Shown here: in pieces, positions 45,870 through 56,900 of the stretch
Layout of the letters: every line of letters begins with the position of its first letter
Numbering within the stretch: the stretch's first letter is position 1
NCBI GenBank assembly: GCA_000349905.1
Contig: KB722738.1
Location: forward strand, 1,563,132-1,627,131
Reading direction: 5' to 3'
Length of the DNA stretch: 64,000 nt
Source: Volvariella volvacea V23
Lineage: Eukaryota; Basidiomycota; Agaricomycetes; Agaricales; Pluteaceae
Position numbers and translations under genes: made by a program
The notes under the pieces: model-generated
What the model was told of the DNA's origin: nothing
Database searches by the model: none
What the model saw: only the letters and a program-made list of their open reading frames with translations

Positions 45870-46696
45870 TTTGAAGACCTTGGAGGATGTCGAGCAGATA
45901 GATTTGGGGGTGGAAACTAAGTAAAAGCAGGTATCCGTGCTCACTGGCAATCGTCAACGCGAAGGTTCTCGATCTTTCGATTACAAGCACAACAGGCATA
46001 GTGGCCAAACACCGAAACAAACAACGTAATCACGCGAACCCGCTGGCACTGGCACTGCACCTGGCGTTCAGGTCGCCTGGCTGCGACGCCAATTATGTAC
46101 CCATCCAATCCTCCGCGGCCGTGGTCGCGCATCGAAGTATATCGTAGATTGTGATCGTCCCGGCCTTCAAGAAAGGGAAACCACCATCGGTATTCATCCT
46201 GGCGCGGTCGTAAACCTGGCTCCTCTGTCGCGAATGAGCTACATAACCATTCATTCGTAGTAAAATTGCAATGATCATTGCTAAGCAAAGCAAGATTCAG
46301 AGTCCGCGGCGATTAAAACTGGTCTGAACTGATCTCAAAAATGAGCCAATTCAGAGCTTAAGTGTGGGCGTACATAATGCAGGATTCGTCTATTGAGCAC
46401 AACACCGGACCTCGGAATACAAACTTTGCTGTGGTGAGTGGATAGATTTGTCACCGATGCCCTCATTCGATCTTCAAATTCAAATTGAATCGCAATTATT
46501 CACCAGATGGCTGTCCTCTTGCTGTTCTCACAAGAGCTCACTCCGTCAAGGTTGCATTATTAGGATCACATCGCAAGTCTAATGCCTTCCACAATGGGGG
46601 ATGCACGTCAAAAGGCGATGCTCACTAGCTCACCCAAAGCAATGAGACGACCCCAAAAGCAAGTTTGAAGATAGCTCAGTATTACACAATTCAGTA
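45870..46696. other. Intergenic region between two leftward genes
   Basis: This 827 bp spacer should hold the CHORD promoter and the terminator of the carrier-like gene. A leftward open frame of 115 codons (45941-46288) has an unusual composition with no family resemblance and is not called. I see nothing else. Confidence 0.4.
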
Positions 46697-48048
46697 CTAT
46701 AAACCAGAACCGTAGGCCTCCCACACAAGAAATCCTAACCCCCATGGACCCGCTCGAGCGAGAGTACGTAGCATAGCATAAAATCTAGCGTGGTGTTTCG
46801 GGGTTTCAGCGTGTGGCTGCATGGGATGCTGGAAAAACGAGGACAGCCCCTCTTCCCTAATGCTACGAGAAATGATCCATAACACGCTCACTCGATTATT
46901 GGGATTTACTGTCCGTTCAGTATGAACCACCTTTCGCGCTTGGTCCCACGGTATGCTGACATATTCATATGCAAGCCCTGCCGCAATCTGTTCAACGATT
47001 AGTAAATGCATTGAAAACTGCAAGCCTTCCGTACACCACCAGATACGAGTGTCAGCGCATGGGCGATGCGGGGAACCTGGTGACTCAGACGAGAGTTTTC
47101 CTCGGTCGCAGATACAACCAATGTGCTCGAAAACATCTTCACGCCCACGGCTAAACGACGGGTAATCTCAAAGACAGTGAAAAACGCCGCAAAGCCTTAA
47201 CTGAATGCGTCTATAACACGTTACTGGCAGTTCCAAGAGCGGAATACTCACCACACATATCCTTAGCACAGCCCCAGCCCCATCCTTGCCATCCCTGTCC
47301 GGCCATGCCCGCCACCTCCCTCATCCATATACGTAGTCGCCGAATTTCTTCCATTTGGTACTCCTTTGATTGCACATGGATGGATGGACTGGACGTCCCT
47401 CTAAACACCTCCTTCCACGCATGTGCCCAAGATCGACCACCTGACCCACCTTCTATGACAAGGCGCACATTCTCTGCGGGCGCAGCAATGACGGCTTGCG
47501 CCGCACCAGCTGCCATACCAGATATTGCGGCACTGAATATAGGGTGGTTTCCCATATATTGATCGACATGCTCGTATACCCCACCATACGTAGCCCACAA
47601 GGCAGTCCCGAGCAGTGCATTGACGATCATTGGTGGGATAAAATGCTTGGGTACCACGAACCACTGCGAAGGTACCATGGAGTCATGGTGGAGACAGAGT
47701 GGAGACTACTCACACCCTGGTTCTTAATTAGAGAGAACATATACTTATGAGAGAGATTATGTCCATCTTGTTGCGCAAGACCTTTCAGAGAATGCCATCC
47801 GCTGACTTGATATAGTTTAGTACCCGAACGAAGGGATGACTTGAACACAGACTTTTGGTTGGCTTGAACAATCGGACTGGACGGGAGAAATAGAGGCCAA
47901 GTCCTCGGGCTAGCGTGCGCGCAAGGGCCGCTTGAAAACTGCCCGACTCATCTGAAGCCTGGCGTGAGCGGCGTGTCCATGAAATTGGGGGCTTACGCAC
48001 GAGATGTCCCCCCTTCCTCACCGCTCGGGATGGTGGACATTCATTCAC
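46697..48048 (-). CDS. Atypical mitochondrial carrier family protein
   Basis: The protein looks like a divergent member of the mitochondrial carrier (SLC25) family. The ATG at 48046-48048 (MNECPPSRAVRKGGHLVRKP) leads to LARGLGLYFSRPVRLFKPTK, joined over a short intron to ISGWHSLKGLAQQDG. The middle repeat has MIVNALLGTALWATYGGVYE, then GMAAGAAQAVIAAPAENVRL, where PAENVR fits the carrier signature PX[DE]XX[RK]. The last repeat has AYEYVSIPWDQARKVV, where PWDQAR also fits. The first repeat has only the degenerate PVRLFK. It ends LGFLVWEAYGSGL at 46697-46699. Four or more introns are present. The substrate cannot be inferred; two of three signatures being present argues for a real but specialised carrier, possibly outer-membrane like Ugo1-type proteins. 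Confidence 0.68.
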
Positions 48049-48142
48049 TGGAGCTCACCCGCCAAACAACAAAACAGCCCGTCAGCTTCGGTTCCAAGCC
48101 GGAGCAAGCAGGGTTAAACAAACTGCTGACCATAACTTACAC
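48049..48142. promoter_or_regulatory. Short bidirectional promoter, carrier-like gene / ALKBH7-like gene
   Basis: Only 94 bp separate the two divergent start codons. The products of both genes are predicted to be mitochondrial. No TATA box is visible. Confidence 0.5.
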
Positions 48143-49033
48143 ATGCAGGCTCTGTTCCGACGGTCAAGGACGTCTTGTGCACCAGCTAGTCTAACGCGGC
48201 GAACTGTACGCTCAAGTCATGCGGTATCCCTGACGTCACCCCACCCGGACTTCAAAATTTGGCGGAATTTTTTGTCTTATGATGAACAACGATTGCTCTT
48301 GAAGACCTCATTGGACTTGCTCGATGCTCGAGAGAACAGAAGATTTCGTCAGCGTAGAAAACAGACCCCGATTACGTCCCACTCTTCTGATGGACAGTTG
48401 CTAAATGGGTTGTTCTATCCCGACCATTTCTACGATTTTCAGGAGGTACCTGGACCTTTACTTGAGCAGTTCATGACTTCATGGTTATACAGGGTCACTT
48501 CGATGAAGTCATTCGCAATTACCGAGAGATGCATTTGTCGTCCTGGCCAGAAGATGCCGTTCCTGGCCTGACGCAGATTCTTCGGCGCCTTTCCGAATTA
48601 TACCCCACACCAGGCTCGGTACAAGAGCCGGTGCAAACGCATCTACTCCACTTATCTTCGCATGGTGAGATACTGCCCCACATCGATAATGTTGAAGCGT
48701 CTGGATCCTGGATTCTTGGGGTCAGTCTTGGAGCTGAAAGGCATCTAAGCGTTCAAAGAAAACATGACGGCGGAGATAGCTTTTCCATACCCTTGCCATC
48801 TGGTAGTGTCTATATTCAAAGGTCACTTCCACGCCAGTATGTTTACCCAGTTTTGACGATATTTGATATAGGGACTCCATAAGATATCAATACACCCATG
48901 CTATTGAACAAGGCCCTGAACGAAGTCAACGCTTGAGCATCATGATCAGGGTATGGGTGTCGCCTATTCATTGCCACTTCTGAGGACTAATCAAGAACAC
49001 ACCCTATAGCCAATTCTCACCTCGCAGCAATGA
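48143..49033 (+). CDS. ALKBH7-like 2-oxoglutarate/Fe(II) dioxygenase
   Basis: This AlkB-fold protein resembles ALKBH7, a mitochondrial dioxygenase linked to programmed necrosis and fatty-acid metabolism. The N-terminus MQALFRRSRTSCAPASLTRR is a strong mitochondrial presequence. KIWRNFLSYDEQRLLLKTSL opens the domain. Across an intron at about 48446-48492, HFDEVIRNYREMHLSSWPED follows. HLSSHGEILPHIDNVEASGS contains the H-x-D iron ligands; SGSVYIQR is followed across an intron (about 48830-48882) by DSIRYQYTHAIEQGPERSQR, which holds the distal His and the 2-oxoglutarate-binding Arg-x-S. The final exon encodes PILTSQQ, with TGA at 49031-49033. All cofactor residues are present. Substrate is unknown. 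Confidence 0.87.
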
Positions 49034-50138
49034 AATTCGGAGCTCGACCAAGAGCACCCTTTTTTCCATCCTACCTGCAGGCGTCGGAACCCTTTTCACT
49101 GGTGTACTAAATCAATCACAGGTCTAGCAAAATGCATGTTATTCTATCCTAGTAATCTAGATTATCCGGTATCTCCTTCCTTATAGGATTCTCCCCTTTT
49201 CCTTAATTGGCTCAGGGGTTTGCTCGTGCAGCATTTTGATCCAGCACACCCCTCTTGCAACGTTTTCGGCTATAACCTTCGTCAACATCAGTAGCGCGCT
49301 GGCAGAAGCCTCCCTTAAGACATATTTGAAATATCTCATGAAGAGGGACGGTGTCGTTTTATCAGGTGAACTGAAATTACTGGCGTGATTCCTGCTCTTT
49401 AGCTTTGGACAACTCCAACACGAGGCCGAGAATCCATCATAGGCATTGATCACACCTACACGACTGGGTCACCATCCTGATGGAGAAAGATCCGTGTAAA
49501 TAAGTTCTCAACACCACTTAGGGTGGTGATTTTGTCAAGCGTTGGAGGCTGGCGAAAGGAGCCTGCGTCTGTACTTTCAGTTAACCCCGGTCCGAAATGG
49601 AACAAGTATGCTCTCGGTAGTTTTATCTCAGCCCCATGGATGCCACTGGCAGAATGGCCGATACAGGACCTTGATCTGGATGCGCTCAGGCGCGAAGGAG
49701 CGATCGGCTACCTTCTATCACCCTTGACCTCGATTACAGCTAGTCATTACGCTGAGTATGAGTATTGACTCTCGACATGAGGCTCAGGCTGGATGGCAAA
49801 TACATGAGTCGTCGATCAGTAGTTATTACTTTTTTTCATGCAAGGAGAACAATGAATACACGACCCGTAATGATTATGTTCGAATACTGACAAGCCTAAT
49901 AAGATGGTGCATGAGTATAGATGGGTGTAAGACTACATAAGGATGCAAGACACAAAATACAGGGGTATTATACCAACGATTATATGTGATGCTATGCGGT
50001 GTCGGCGACGACGACGATGACATATGAATGATGATGCGGTGAGTAAAAAGCAAATGTTGTCTATGAGTACAGTTGCGGGTCGTTGCAGATTCGCGAGGGA
50101 GCTTTTGTCCCGATGAATTGATTAATTAGATCGTGAAT
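49034..50138. other. Intergenic region downstream of the ALKBH7-like gene
   Basis: About 1.1 kb with no supportable gene. A short imperfect CGA/GAT repeat (about 50003-50035, including gacgacgacgatgac) and a T-rich patch near 49826-49842 are the only patterns seen. It should contain two converging terminators. Confidence 0.4.
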
Positions 50139-50471
50139 CTAAGTGGCCTTGGTCACACTCGCAGCACTAACGGAAAGCGTCAAAATATGATGTAGATACA
50201 GATTGAGAGACTTACGGCAGACTGACAACTCGTCCGCCATCTTCTTGTATAACAAGAATTTGGGTGCCCTGGAGACCAACGATCAGGAGGACAGCTAGGA
50301 GGTTGAGGGCGGGAGCATGCTCACGTCTGGGAGACGACTGGTCGACTGTACAGTCCCATATATCGTCTGGGCGGTGGCACCCCAAAAGAAAACGCGTGTA
50401 CCAGCCTTGTAGGGGCACATTAACAACGCGCTAGCAAATACTTCCAAGGGACTTACTGGAAATGCGTTCAT
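50139..50471 (-). CDS. 58-residue unknown protein in four small exons
   Basis: I do not recognise a named family. On the minus strand, exons at 50457-50471, 50325-50405, 50216-50268 and 50139-50166 (15, 81, 53 and 28 nt) join to 59 codons including the stop. All donors (GTAAGT, GTGAGC, GTAAGT) and acceptors (AAG, CAG, TAG) are plausible and every phase matches. The product starts MNAFPAGTRVFFWGATAQ, continues TIYGTVQSTSRLPDGTQ and LVIQEDGGRVVSLP, and ends AASVTKAT. The alternation of short beta-strand-like segments with glycine turns (GTV-GTQILVIQEDGGRVVSL) suggests a small SH3/KOW-like barrel, as an inference only. There is no signal peptide or membrane segment. The exons are too short to stand out as open frames. 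Confidence 0.68.
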
Positions 50472-51092
50472 AGCCTATTTAGCGAGAGCGCAATACAGTA
50501 TACGAGGAGAACTGAGGGACTGTCCCAGCCTGGACAGCTCTTTCTTATACACTCCCGGGAATGATCGCAGGGCATAAATATTTCAGTTTTATTTTTTTTG
50601 CAGTGGTTGTGTTCAGGGTACTAATCTGGCGGAGACCATGACCCGGGAATACTGGAAAAGCGTTTCACAGAGATGCATCTCCCAGGATCGTGCTCGAGAT
50701 GGAGCTACGTAATCAAGTAGCGAGCGAGCAACGAACTGCACAACAGAACCGGTTGGCTGAATGATAGGCTCGCTTCAACCACGCGTCCGAGCTTGTGCAT
50801 GTTAATTCGTTTGATGAGGTCAGTCACAGAGGGAGGTCGCACGTACTTCCGCAAGAAATGAATCAACACCAACTCGCAGCCTGCGCATCAGTCTTCTAAA
50901 CTCGTAAGAACAACAGGATGAGATTTGCACCAGCAATTGCACAGCGAATCTGTGGTAATGAACTGCAAGTGTGGGAAATATTAGGTAACGCATGCTGCAT
51001 TTGACACCCAAGCTATTACAGGTGCCACCAACCTTGTGTCTGGTGCACCAACGACGACGGAAAACTAACGTCTCTCTCCAAGTACGGATGCC
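50472..51092. promoter_or_regulatory. Divergent promoter region, 58-residue gene / LST8
   Basis: This 621 bp spacer lies between divergent starts. A T-rich run near 50580-50600 is the only obvious pattern. No coding exon is supported, although a short upstream exon of LST8 cannot be excluded. Confidence 0.4.
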
Positions 51093-52601
51093 ATGCCTTC
51101 AGCCAATTCAAAAAGCAATCGATCGGGACACGATATGTCTGTCGTTCTGGTGACAGGTTCATACGACCATGAGATACGATTCTGGGAGGCCTGGAGTGGC
51201 ATATGTTCTCGAACAATATCTAGGACCGGCGAGTCTGGAGTGAGCACTATTTCAAGCTGCATTTCTCGGGCATCTCTCATGACTATGGACGTCTTCGGAT
51301 AGCAAGTCAATCGGCTGGCCATTTCACCCGAGTATGAATTCACCACCCATACAAACCCTCCCTCGTTCTCATGCAATTTTGCAGCAAGCGTTTGCTGGCA
51401 GCCGCAATCCACAAAAAAATTAATGTGTATGAGATTGCAAATCCATCTTCCGATCCGGTATGACTTGGTCCGACTAAGGGAAGGAGGGGCGTCATTCATT
51501 AGCGTTAGATTATCACCCTTGAGGGCCATACGGGGAATGTAACGGCTGTTTGCTTCCACAGCGAAGGGAAGTGGCTTGTGACCGGGAGTGAAGATGGTAC
51601 AATCAAGATATGGGATCTACGGTGCGCGCAACTCTCACTGTGTCCGCGCGTATTATTACTTATATGCACGGAAGAGGCCCTAACCTGCAACGCACCTATG
51701 ATAACGGCGCGCCTGGTTGGTGGTTCTTTCACCTCCTCGGCTGAACACACTGAGCCCGTCCATTACCCGCAGTGAATGATGTTTGCGTTCATCCAAACCA
51801 AGGCGAACTCATTTCATGCGATCAAGCGGGCAGCGTCAAGCAGTGGGACTTGTCAGCCAATATTTGCTCACATGAACTTGTCAGTCAGGGTCTTGGTTTT
51901 GTTGAGAGCCGTTTCTCATGGACTTGCAGACACCTGCAGGTGATATTCCGATGCGTTCTGTTAGTCTGGCGCTAGATGGATCGTGCTTGGTGGCCGGAAA
52001 TAACAAGGTCAGCTCCATTACGCCGTATTCGTCAATCAAGCTCTCAAAAGATTATGATACTCAGGGATACTGTTACGTTTGGAGGGTCAATGATGAATCA
52101 ACTGGGTTTCCACGATTCCAGGCCGTAACGAGATTCCTTGCACACAACAAATACTTGACTCGTTGTTTACTAAGCCCAGACGTTAGGTGTGTTTACCTCC
52201 AGGTTGTAATGCAATGACGGAATGATGGTTTTCAAAGATACTTGGCCACCTGTTCCGCGGACACAACAGTCAAGATATGGACAATCTCTCCGTCGTTCGA
52301 GTTTAGACAAGAAAAGGTGTTGATCGGCCACCAGAGGTGGGTGTGGGATTGCGCTTTCAGCGCCGATTCGGCGTACCTTGTTACAGGTAAGTATTCTACG
52401 GGGGTTCGACACATTGCTGACTGCTTCCAGCGTCCTCCGACCATACGGCCCGACTATGGGAAATGGCATCGGGAGAAACTGTCAGGCAATACAACGGGCA
52501 TCACAAAGGTGAGTGGACGTTGGTATAGGCGGACATAACTTGACTGATTGCATCGCCCGACAGCGGCGGTCTGTTGTGCACTTCATGACGGAGCTGCTTG
52601 A
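51093..52601 (+). CDS. LST8: TOR complex subunit LST8 (WD40 repeats)
   Basis: LST8 is the seven-bladed WD40 subunit that binds the TOR kinase domain in TORC1 and TORC2. From the ATG at 51093 (or the in-frame ATG at 51135, [20 protein letters not shown]), repeats follow in order: [10 protein letters not shown] with [36 protein letters not shown] with [33 protein letters not shown] with [26 protein letters not shown] with [23 protein letters not shown] with [13 protein letters not shown], and [20 protein letters not shown] with [12 protein letters not shown]. The last exon encodes [11 protein letters not shown] after an intron near 52508-52563, ending at 52599-52601. The high conservation of the first blade identifies it as LST8 rather than another WD40 protein. 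Several short introns, some in the middle of blades, are present. Confidence 0.92.
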
Positions 52602-53904
52602 GGAAGCATTTCAGATACGTGGATGGCCGTTGACGTTAATATTGTCTAGTTGATTGCAAAAGCGGGTATTTGCTTGCTGTGCACCCGATCAAATAAAGGG
52701 TCCCGCGGGTATGATGGCAAGATGACAGCTGTTCACATACTCATATGTCAAAGTAGTTTGCATGTTCTCCTTCTGAAAGCCATGACTAGTGTCCTGGGAA
52801 GCAATGTCGAAACAGCTGTAGGCGAGAGGGAAGGAATCATTCATTACGATGGTGTATGGGAAAGAGACCCTGTTTGCGACCTAGGTATCCCACGTCAGCT
52901 CCATTGACGTGTGCATTCGAGGGGCGGTTGCAGCTCACCAGCTGTCAAGCTGTTTCCACCGGGTGCACTGCAGGAGGTTTCACCAGCCATTAGCGGGCAT
53001 CAGGAGCTGAACCCGTGCCATTGCCGCTGAGACAGTATGCGCGAATCCCTTGTCGCCGGAGAGAAGCAAAAGACAGGTGTGGCCTCGAACCTATCGCGCT
53101 CGCCACTTGCTACTGGGTGCACACGGAGCACAGTGGGCACGAGGGGCGCGGGCAAGATTGCTGGCGAGTCGATGTGTAGCGCATTATTTGGACATCCAGA
53201 TTCCTAAGTCTCTTGTGTCGACAGCATGACGCAAGCCTGCCCGGCGTGGCAGTTTGCTGCACACAAGCACAAAAGTCCTAGTGCCGATGGGCATCCCTTG
53301 CAGCCACAAGAGTGATTGGGTCATTACGGAATGGTGTTCCGGACCGAGGCCCAGCTTCCCCAGTCCAGAAGGGAAGGCAGATGCCTCGAGCCCTCGGGGT
53401 GATTGATCTCCGCCGGCATCGCAATGGATGAGGAGACGACGCTGCGCGAGGATGCAGCCAGCGCAGGCAGCTGGTGCAAACTGGCAGCAGCAGGGAGCAT
53501 GGGGCGAGAAGACGGTGGTGGGGATTGTTCGGGTCTGGGCAGGCCGCAGAGTGTGGCGACGGTGTGGCGCAGGTGGACTTGTCGAAATTGTGGTCACGAC
53601 GTGTGGGCCGTGCCTTGGCTATCCCAAATCTAATCGATCGGCGAAATTTTGGCGGGCAAAATCAGACACAATGTGGTTATCGCGGACAAGATAAGGGCTC
53701 TGGCCAATCAGCGTCCGTCTAGATGTCACATCTCATGTCATCGGCCGATGCGGCGTCCCCTCCTTGGTCTGGTACATACATTTCCTCCTCTTCCTCCCGT
53801 CCTTTCTTCCTTCTCGCAGCGACCATAGTTAAGCCCGCTACCTCCCCCTCCCCCTCCGTCTCCCTCCGTGTCCCCTTCCCCCTCCGCTGTTGTCTTCGTA
53901 GTCC
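52602..53904 (+). promoter_or_regulatory. Upstream region of GLT1 with CT-rich tract
   Basis: About 1.3 kb separates LST8 from glutamate synthase. The last 130 bp (about 53755-53895) are strongly pyrimidine-rich, including runs of CCTCCCC, as in promoters of well-expressed fungal genes. Two GATA motifs are listed separately. No gene is supported; several frames open on both strands in the GC-rich part (53200-53700) are due to composition. Confidence 0.45.
53677..53695. promoter_or_regulatory. Paired GATA motifs upstream of GLT1
   Basis: TTATC at 53677-53681 (GATAA on the other strand) and GATAAG at 53690-53695 lie in opposite orientation, about 210-230 bp before the GLT1 start. AreA/Gln3-type GATA factors control nitrogen genes in fungi through such sites. 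The motif is short, so this is a hypothesis. Confidence 0.3.
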
Positions 53905-56900
53905 ATGGCCTACCCACTTTCTCATTCGTCACAAGATGATTTACCTCTAGTGTCCGAGTTCGCTTCCCCAGAGAATATTACCGGGTTCCATGCCGTCGAG
54001 CGTGACCCCAACTCATTCGATGCTTCTTTGCCAGCCAATCAAGGCTTATACCTCAACGAAAACGAGAGAGACTCGTGTGGTGTCGGCTTCATTTGCCACA
54101 TCAAGGGTGTTCCTACTCACAAAATTGTATCCGATGCCCGCCAATTGCTCTGTGCCATGACACACCGCGGTGCCGTCGGTGCTGACAGTAGAGATGGTGA
54201 CGGTGCGGGCGTCATGACCGCCATACCCCACGACTTCTTCAAGCGCGAAGCAGAGAGGGATATTGGCTGCATCTTGCCTTCCCCTGGCGAGTATGCTGTC
54301 GGAAATGTCTTCTTCAAGCCCAACGACCCAGTCCAATTGCAGAGCTACCAATCCGTGTTCTCCAAGATTGCCATTGATCTCGGACTTAGGGTTCTTGGCT
54401 GGAGAGAGGTTCCCACCGACGGAACCATCTTAGGTCCTGCAGCGAGCAGCAAGGAGCCCACCATCCTTCAGCCCTTCGTTGTCCTGCGCTCTCATTATGG
54501 AGACGGTGCGACAAGCCAGAATGGTCCTTTCGACGCCAAGCACTTTGAACGTCAACTATACGTTCTTCGGAAGCATGCCACACACACTATGTTTGTCTAT
54601 TTGTTTCTATGCTTGTATGCCCAAGGCTGAAGTTTCGGATTTCTTGTCGTGTAAAGTACACTCGCAAAAGGCTTCTACGTTTGTTCGCTGTCGTCCAAGA
54701 ATATCGTGTACAAGGGACAGCTATCTCCTCCGCAAGTTTACAACTACTATCATGACCTGAACCACGTATTATATCGATCACACTTCGCTCTTGTACATTC
54801 CCGCTTCTCAACCAACACCTTCCCAAGCTGGGATCGTGCGCAACCACTGAGATGGGCAGCTCACAATGGTATGGTATCTGATAGTCAGGGTCGATCTGCA
54901 GGTCTAAATTTGTACGGCAGGTGAGATCAACACGGTGCGCGGGAACAAGAACTGGATGCGAGCCCGAGAGGGTGTCTTGTCATCTCAACATTTCGGCGAT
55001 CAGCTTGATCTATTATACCCCATCATCGAAACCGGTGGCTCCGATTCTGCTGCGTTCGACAACGTTCTTGAGCTCTTGGTCGTCAATGGAGTCGTCACAT
55101 TACCAGAAGCGGTTATGATGCTCATCCCTGAGGCATGGCAAGGGAACGACCAGATGGAACCCCAGAAACGCGCATTTTACAATTGGGCTGCTTGCTTGCA
55201 AGAGCCTTGGGACGGTCCTGCTCTCTTCACCTTCAGCGATGGTCGGTTCTGTGGTGCTAATCTTGATCGAAATGGTCTCCGGCCTTGCCGATACATCGTC
55301 ACCAATGAGGACATCATCGTCTGTGCCTCGGAGGTTGGTGCTCTCTACATTGCTCCCGAGAAGATCGTTCAAAAGGGTCGCCTCAAACCTGGTCGCATGC
55401 TGCTTGTGGATACCTTGGAGGGTAGAATCGTGGATGACAAAGAGCTCAAGCGAACGACTGCCGCGAAGCAAAACTTTGCATCCTGGGTCGAGGCTCATGT
55501 ATTGCAGGTCCCCAACATTGTCAAGCGCGTGAAGCGCAGCCACCCTCGTCTCGAACCAGAACTGGACGATGCTCCTCTTAGTGCCGATTGCAAGCTCCTT
55601 GTGTTCGGGTTTACTGCAGAGCAACTGACTCTCCTCATGCTCCCTATGGCCGTGGATGGGAAGGAGGCTCTTGGATCCATGGGTAACGACGCACCACTCG
55701 CCGCCATGGCTGTCCAACCGAGGATCATCTACGACTATTTCCGTCAACTGTTCGCTCAAGTGACAAACCCTCCCATCGATCCCATTCGTGAAAGCATAGT
55801 CATGTCGTTGGAGGCGTATGTCGGTCCTGAAGGCAATCTTCTCGAAATGAAACCCGAGCAGTGCCACCGCATTCTGCTCCCATCTCCCTTGCTATCGATT
55901 GAGGAAATGAATGCTATGAAGCAGCTCAAGGCGGCGTACACGGCCTGGCCATCCCGCACAATTGACATGACGTTCTCGAAGGAGGAGGGCTTACCAGGCT
56001 ATCAGCTTGCTTTGGAACGTGTCTGCAGCGAAGCTACCCAAGCGATTGACGATGGGATCAAGGTTATCATCCTCAGTGATCGCGCCATTGGACCCACTCG
56101 TGTCCCACTTTCGGCGCTCGTTGCGTGTGGTGGTGTTCATCACCACTTGACTTCGCAAAAGAAGCGCGCCAAAGTAGCGCTCATGATTGAGACCGGGGAG
56201 GCACGTGAAGTCCATCATATTTGCTGTCTTGTGGGTTATGGTGCAGATGCTGTCTGTCCTTGGTTGATGATGGAAACCATCCACAAACTCGGACGAGAAG
56301 GACTGTGAGTGCTTAGTCGAATGCGAGGATAGCATATACTCACCTCTCCCTAGGATCAAGGACGACAAGCCCGTCGAGCGTGTCATGGAGAATTACAGAC
56401 ACTCGATCGACAATGGCATTCTCAAGGTCATGTCCAAGATGGGTATCTCTACGCTCCAGTCATATAAGGGCGCCCAAATCTTCGAGATTTTAGGGCTCCA
56501 TAGCGAAGTTGTGGAGCGTTGCTTCACTGGCACTGCCAGTCGAGTACAAGGTGCTACGTTCGATCTCCTCGCCATGGATGCGTTCGAACTGCATGAGAGG
56601 GGCTGGCCAACTCGGGAAACCATCCTTCCACCAGGTATGCCCGAATCCGGCGAGTATCACTGGCGTGACGGTGGTGAGGCCCACATCAACGACCCTGTTG
56701 GTATCGCCAATCTGCAAGACGCAGTTCGGGAGAAAAACCAAGCTGCTTACGACGCATACGCTCGAAATGCTAACGAACAAACTAAGGCTGTACATCTCCG
56801 AGGACTACTCGAGTTTAGATACGAGAACACAACCCCCATTCCTATTGAGCAAGTTGAACCCTGGAACGAGATTGTGCGGCGCTTTGTCACGGGAGCGATG

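Noticed and set aside
45941..46288. 115-codon minus-strand frame with Cys and Arg clusters
   Set aside because: It lacks a family match or splice logic, and the Cys spacing does not form a finger I recognise.
50003..50035. CGA/GAT short repeat as a possible regulatory or structural element
   Set aside because: It is a brief imperfect trinucleotide run in a spacer, common by chance in fungal DNA.
53403..53722. Several overlapping open frames before GLT1
   Set aside because: The DNA is GC-rich and repetitive in G and C runs, which opens many frames at once. None resembles a protein.
55100..55867. 255-codon minus-strand frame
   Set aside because: It is the exact antisense of the conserved glutamate synthase coding sequence, where codon bias leaves the opposite strand open.
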